NCBI RefSeq assembly: GCF_002075885.1
Contig: NZ_MDET01000017.1
Location: 18,108 to 82,107 of the forward strand
Origin: Manganibacter manganicus
GTDB lineage: Bacteria > Pseudomonadota > Alphaproteobacteria > Rhizobiales > Rhizobiaceae
Direction of reading: 5' to 3'
DNA length: 64,000 bases
The position numbers and the translations under genes were made by a program. Each line of letters begins with the position of its first letter. Positions within the stretch are counted from its first letter, which is position 1. Positions 62,663 to 64,000 of this stretch are shown here, one piece after another. The notes under the pieces are model-generated. The model searched no databases. It saw nothing but the letters and a program-made list of their open reading frames with translations, and was not told where the DNA came from.

Positions 62663-63925
62663 TCATTTGAGAACGCATTTGGTTTCCGGCTTGTCCACGC
62701 CGAGCGTGTCCAGTTCGGAAACCTGATGAAGATAGCCTTCCTGCGGCGAGGTCGAGATGACCGACCTGGTGTCGCCCAGCAGGATCGGCTGCCGAAGCTG
62801 AAGGTTCCAGTCGCGGAAGGTCAGCTTCTGCCCCTTGAAGGCGGCGACCGAAAACTTGTCGGAACGCAGATAGGCGTCCATCGTCTCGGGATCGGTGCCC
62901 TTGGCGCGGGTGGCCGCCTCGCCGACGACGCGAACCGCCGTCCATGCCAGCATGTCCTTGGACAGCATGCGCCGCCCGGTGGCCTTGAGGAAACGGCTCT
63001 GCATCTGAATGCCGGCCCATTGCTCGCTGGCCGGGTGCCAGGCCGAGGGCACGAGCCCGGTGGTTCCGGCCACCGGGCGCGGCATCCAGGTGCGGTATGG
63101 CACATAGGTGCCGAACACCTCGCTCTCGTCGGCGACCAGCATCACGTCGTAATCGGGAAGCCCCTGCGTGAAGGTCGAGATCAGCTTCTGGATCTGCACC
63201 GCGCCAGTGTCGGTGCGGCGCGCCGTGCCGGTGTCCTTGAATTCCTTCTCCGCCAGGATTTCGCCGCCGAAACGCGACGCGGCCCGGCGCAGCGCATTGG
63301 CAAAGAGATGGTCGCCCTCATGCGAACCGTAGATCAGCACCCATTTCGGCCAGCGCTTCCACATCAGATATTGCGCCAGCGCATCGGCCAGCATGGAGCG
63401 CGTCGGCGCGATGTGGAAGACGTTGATGCGGCAATTCTCTTCGCGCAAGCTGTCGTCGGTGGCGCCGATATTGAAGATCAGCACGCCCTTGTCGCGGGCG
63501 ATGTCGGCGATCGCCAGAATTTGCCTGGCCGAAAGATCGGCCACCACATAGCGGTCGCCCTTGGCGACCAGTTGGTTGAAGGCGGCGACCGGATCGTCCT
63601 CGGGCTTGATCTGGATCGTGTCGAGGGTGAAATGCTGACGCAGGAACTTGCCGGTCGTGTCATTGTCGGCAATCGCCACATTGGCTCCGGCAATGCCTTC
63701 GTCCTCGGGCGGCTGGTCAAGCAGGGAAAGCGTCAGATGCGGCTTGAAAGCACGCAGATAGCCGATCCGGATTTCTGTGATCGGCTTTTCAGCCTTCTTC
63801 GCCGCCGTGGCCTGGGCCGGCTGTTCCTGCGCTATGGCAGATGAACCGTTAACCGCGAGGCCATTGACCGCAAGAGCAAGTGCGCCCAAGAAGACCGCGA
63901 CGCTGCGTGGTCTCGCATCTGTCAT
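62663..63925 (-). CDS. ABC binding protein of PQQ-linked alcohol-oxidation transporter
   Basis: A 420-residue periplasmic binding protein of the branched-chain amino-acid (type I) fold. Signal peptide about residues 1-33, ending NGSSAIAQEQ; then ITEIRIGYLRAFKP, VVADLSARQILAIADIARD, VLIFNIGATDDSLREENCR, YDVMLVADESEVFGTYVPYR. The latter blocks are characteristic of the binding protein linked with PQQ-dependent alcohol oxidation. ATG 63925 is used; TTG 63931 is the alternative. It is the first gene of a six-gene operon; pqq and dehydrogenase genes may lie beyond the window. Confidence 0.88.
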   Translation of the reverse strand: MTDARPRSVAVFLGALALAVNGLAVNGSSAIAQEQPAQATAAKKAEKPITEIRIGYLRAFKPHLTLSLLDQPPEDEGIAGANVAIADNDTTGKFLRQHFTLDTIQIKPEDDPVAAFNQLVAKGDRYVVADLSARQILAIADIARDKGVLIFNIGATDDSLREENCRINVFHIAPTRSMLADALAQYLMWKRWPKWVLIYGSHEGDHLFANALRRAASRFGGEILAEKEFKDTGTARRTDTGAVQIQKLISTFTQGLPDYDVMLVADESEVFGTYVPYRTWMPRPVAGTTGLVPSAWHPASEQWAGIQMQSRFLKATGRRMLSKDMLAWTAVRVVGEAATRAKGTDPETMDAYLRSDKFSVAAFKGQKLTFRDWNLQLRQPILLGDTRSVISTSPQEGYLHQVSELDTLGVDKPETKCVLK

Positions 63926-64000
63926 AAACAAATAACCAATTCTCGCGCCAAAGTCCGAACTTGTCGGAAAAAAGCGAAGTCAAGGTGCCCGTGGCGGACT

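Overview
The window looks like a chromosomal segment of a high-GC alphaproteobacterium of the Hyphomicrobiales (Mesorhizobium/Phyllobacteriaceae-like). This is inferred from the codon usage and the many amino-acid ABC uptake operons. A HutF/HutG-type histidine pathway, fused two-domain oxoprolinase and aldehyde dehydrogenase genes, and REP-like palindromes of the kind common in that order point the same way. No rRNA, tRNA, phage or transposase gene was seen.

Layout. (1) 1-5024: a polar amino-acid ABC transporter operon with ridA and an IclR-type regulator, divergent from a D-threonine aldolase/D-serine dehydratase-like gene; together they suggest uptake and breakdown of a hydroxy- or D-amino acid. 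(2) 5189-8220: a sugar-type ABC transporter whose binding protein is divergent from its permease and ATPase. (3) 8293-12009: a fused HyuA-HyuB/5-oxoprolinase carrying an unusual in-frame insertion. (4) 12146-20610: a type I secretion locus (HlyD-like adaptor, PrtD-like ABC exporter with a long N-terminal extension) behind two large proteins of no family I recognise. One has at least six Q-x-N-x(3)-D-x-D repeats; the other is Asn- and Gly-rich and carries the same motif. This is the best candidate for an undescribed system here. (5) 21521-30728: a surface-polysaccharide operon (WecG-type transferase, polyprenyl-phosphate sugar transferase, UDP-xylose synthase, glycosyltransferase, flippase, ManC, GDP-fucose synthase).

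(6) 31024-34256: a second amino-acid ABC operon, interrupted by a MITE-like element with 34-bp terminal inverted repeats. (7) 34355-44095: a complete histidine-degradation locus (hutU, hutG, hutH, hutI on minus; hutF, hutC on plus) with an acyl-CoA dehydrogenase and a CaiB-type CoA-transferase embedded in it, and three repeated HutC-like boxes in the divergent promoter. The ABC operon just downstream probably imports histidine or urocanate. (8) 44200-48911: deoC, a two-domain aldehyde dehydrogenase, and uxuA. (9) 49416-58693: two Tat-exported peptide-type binding proteins without permeases, a dimethylglycine/sarcosine dehydrogenase-like flavoprotein, an HTH regulator beside four tandem 10-bp repeats, a CocE-type hydrolase and a VanZ-like protein. 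(10) 58804-63925: a six-gene operon for the ABC system associated with PQQ-dependent alcohol oxidation (binding protein, YVTN beta-propeller, cupredoxin-like protein, ATPase, permease, periplasmic protein).

Start sites were reset from the longest open frames where a ribosome-binding site, signal peptide or stop/start overlap favoured an internal start. Functions rest on motifs and gene context read by eye; no database search was possible.
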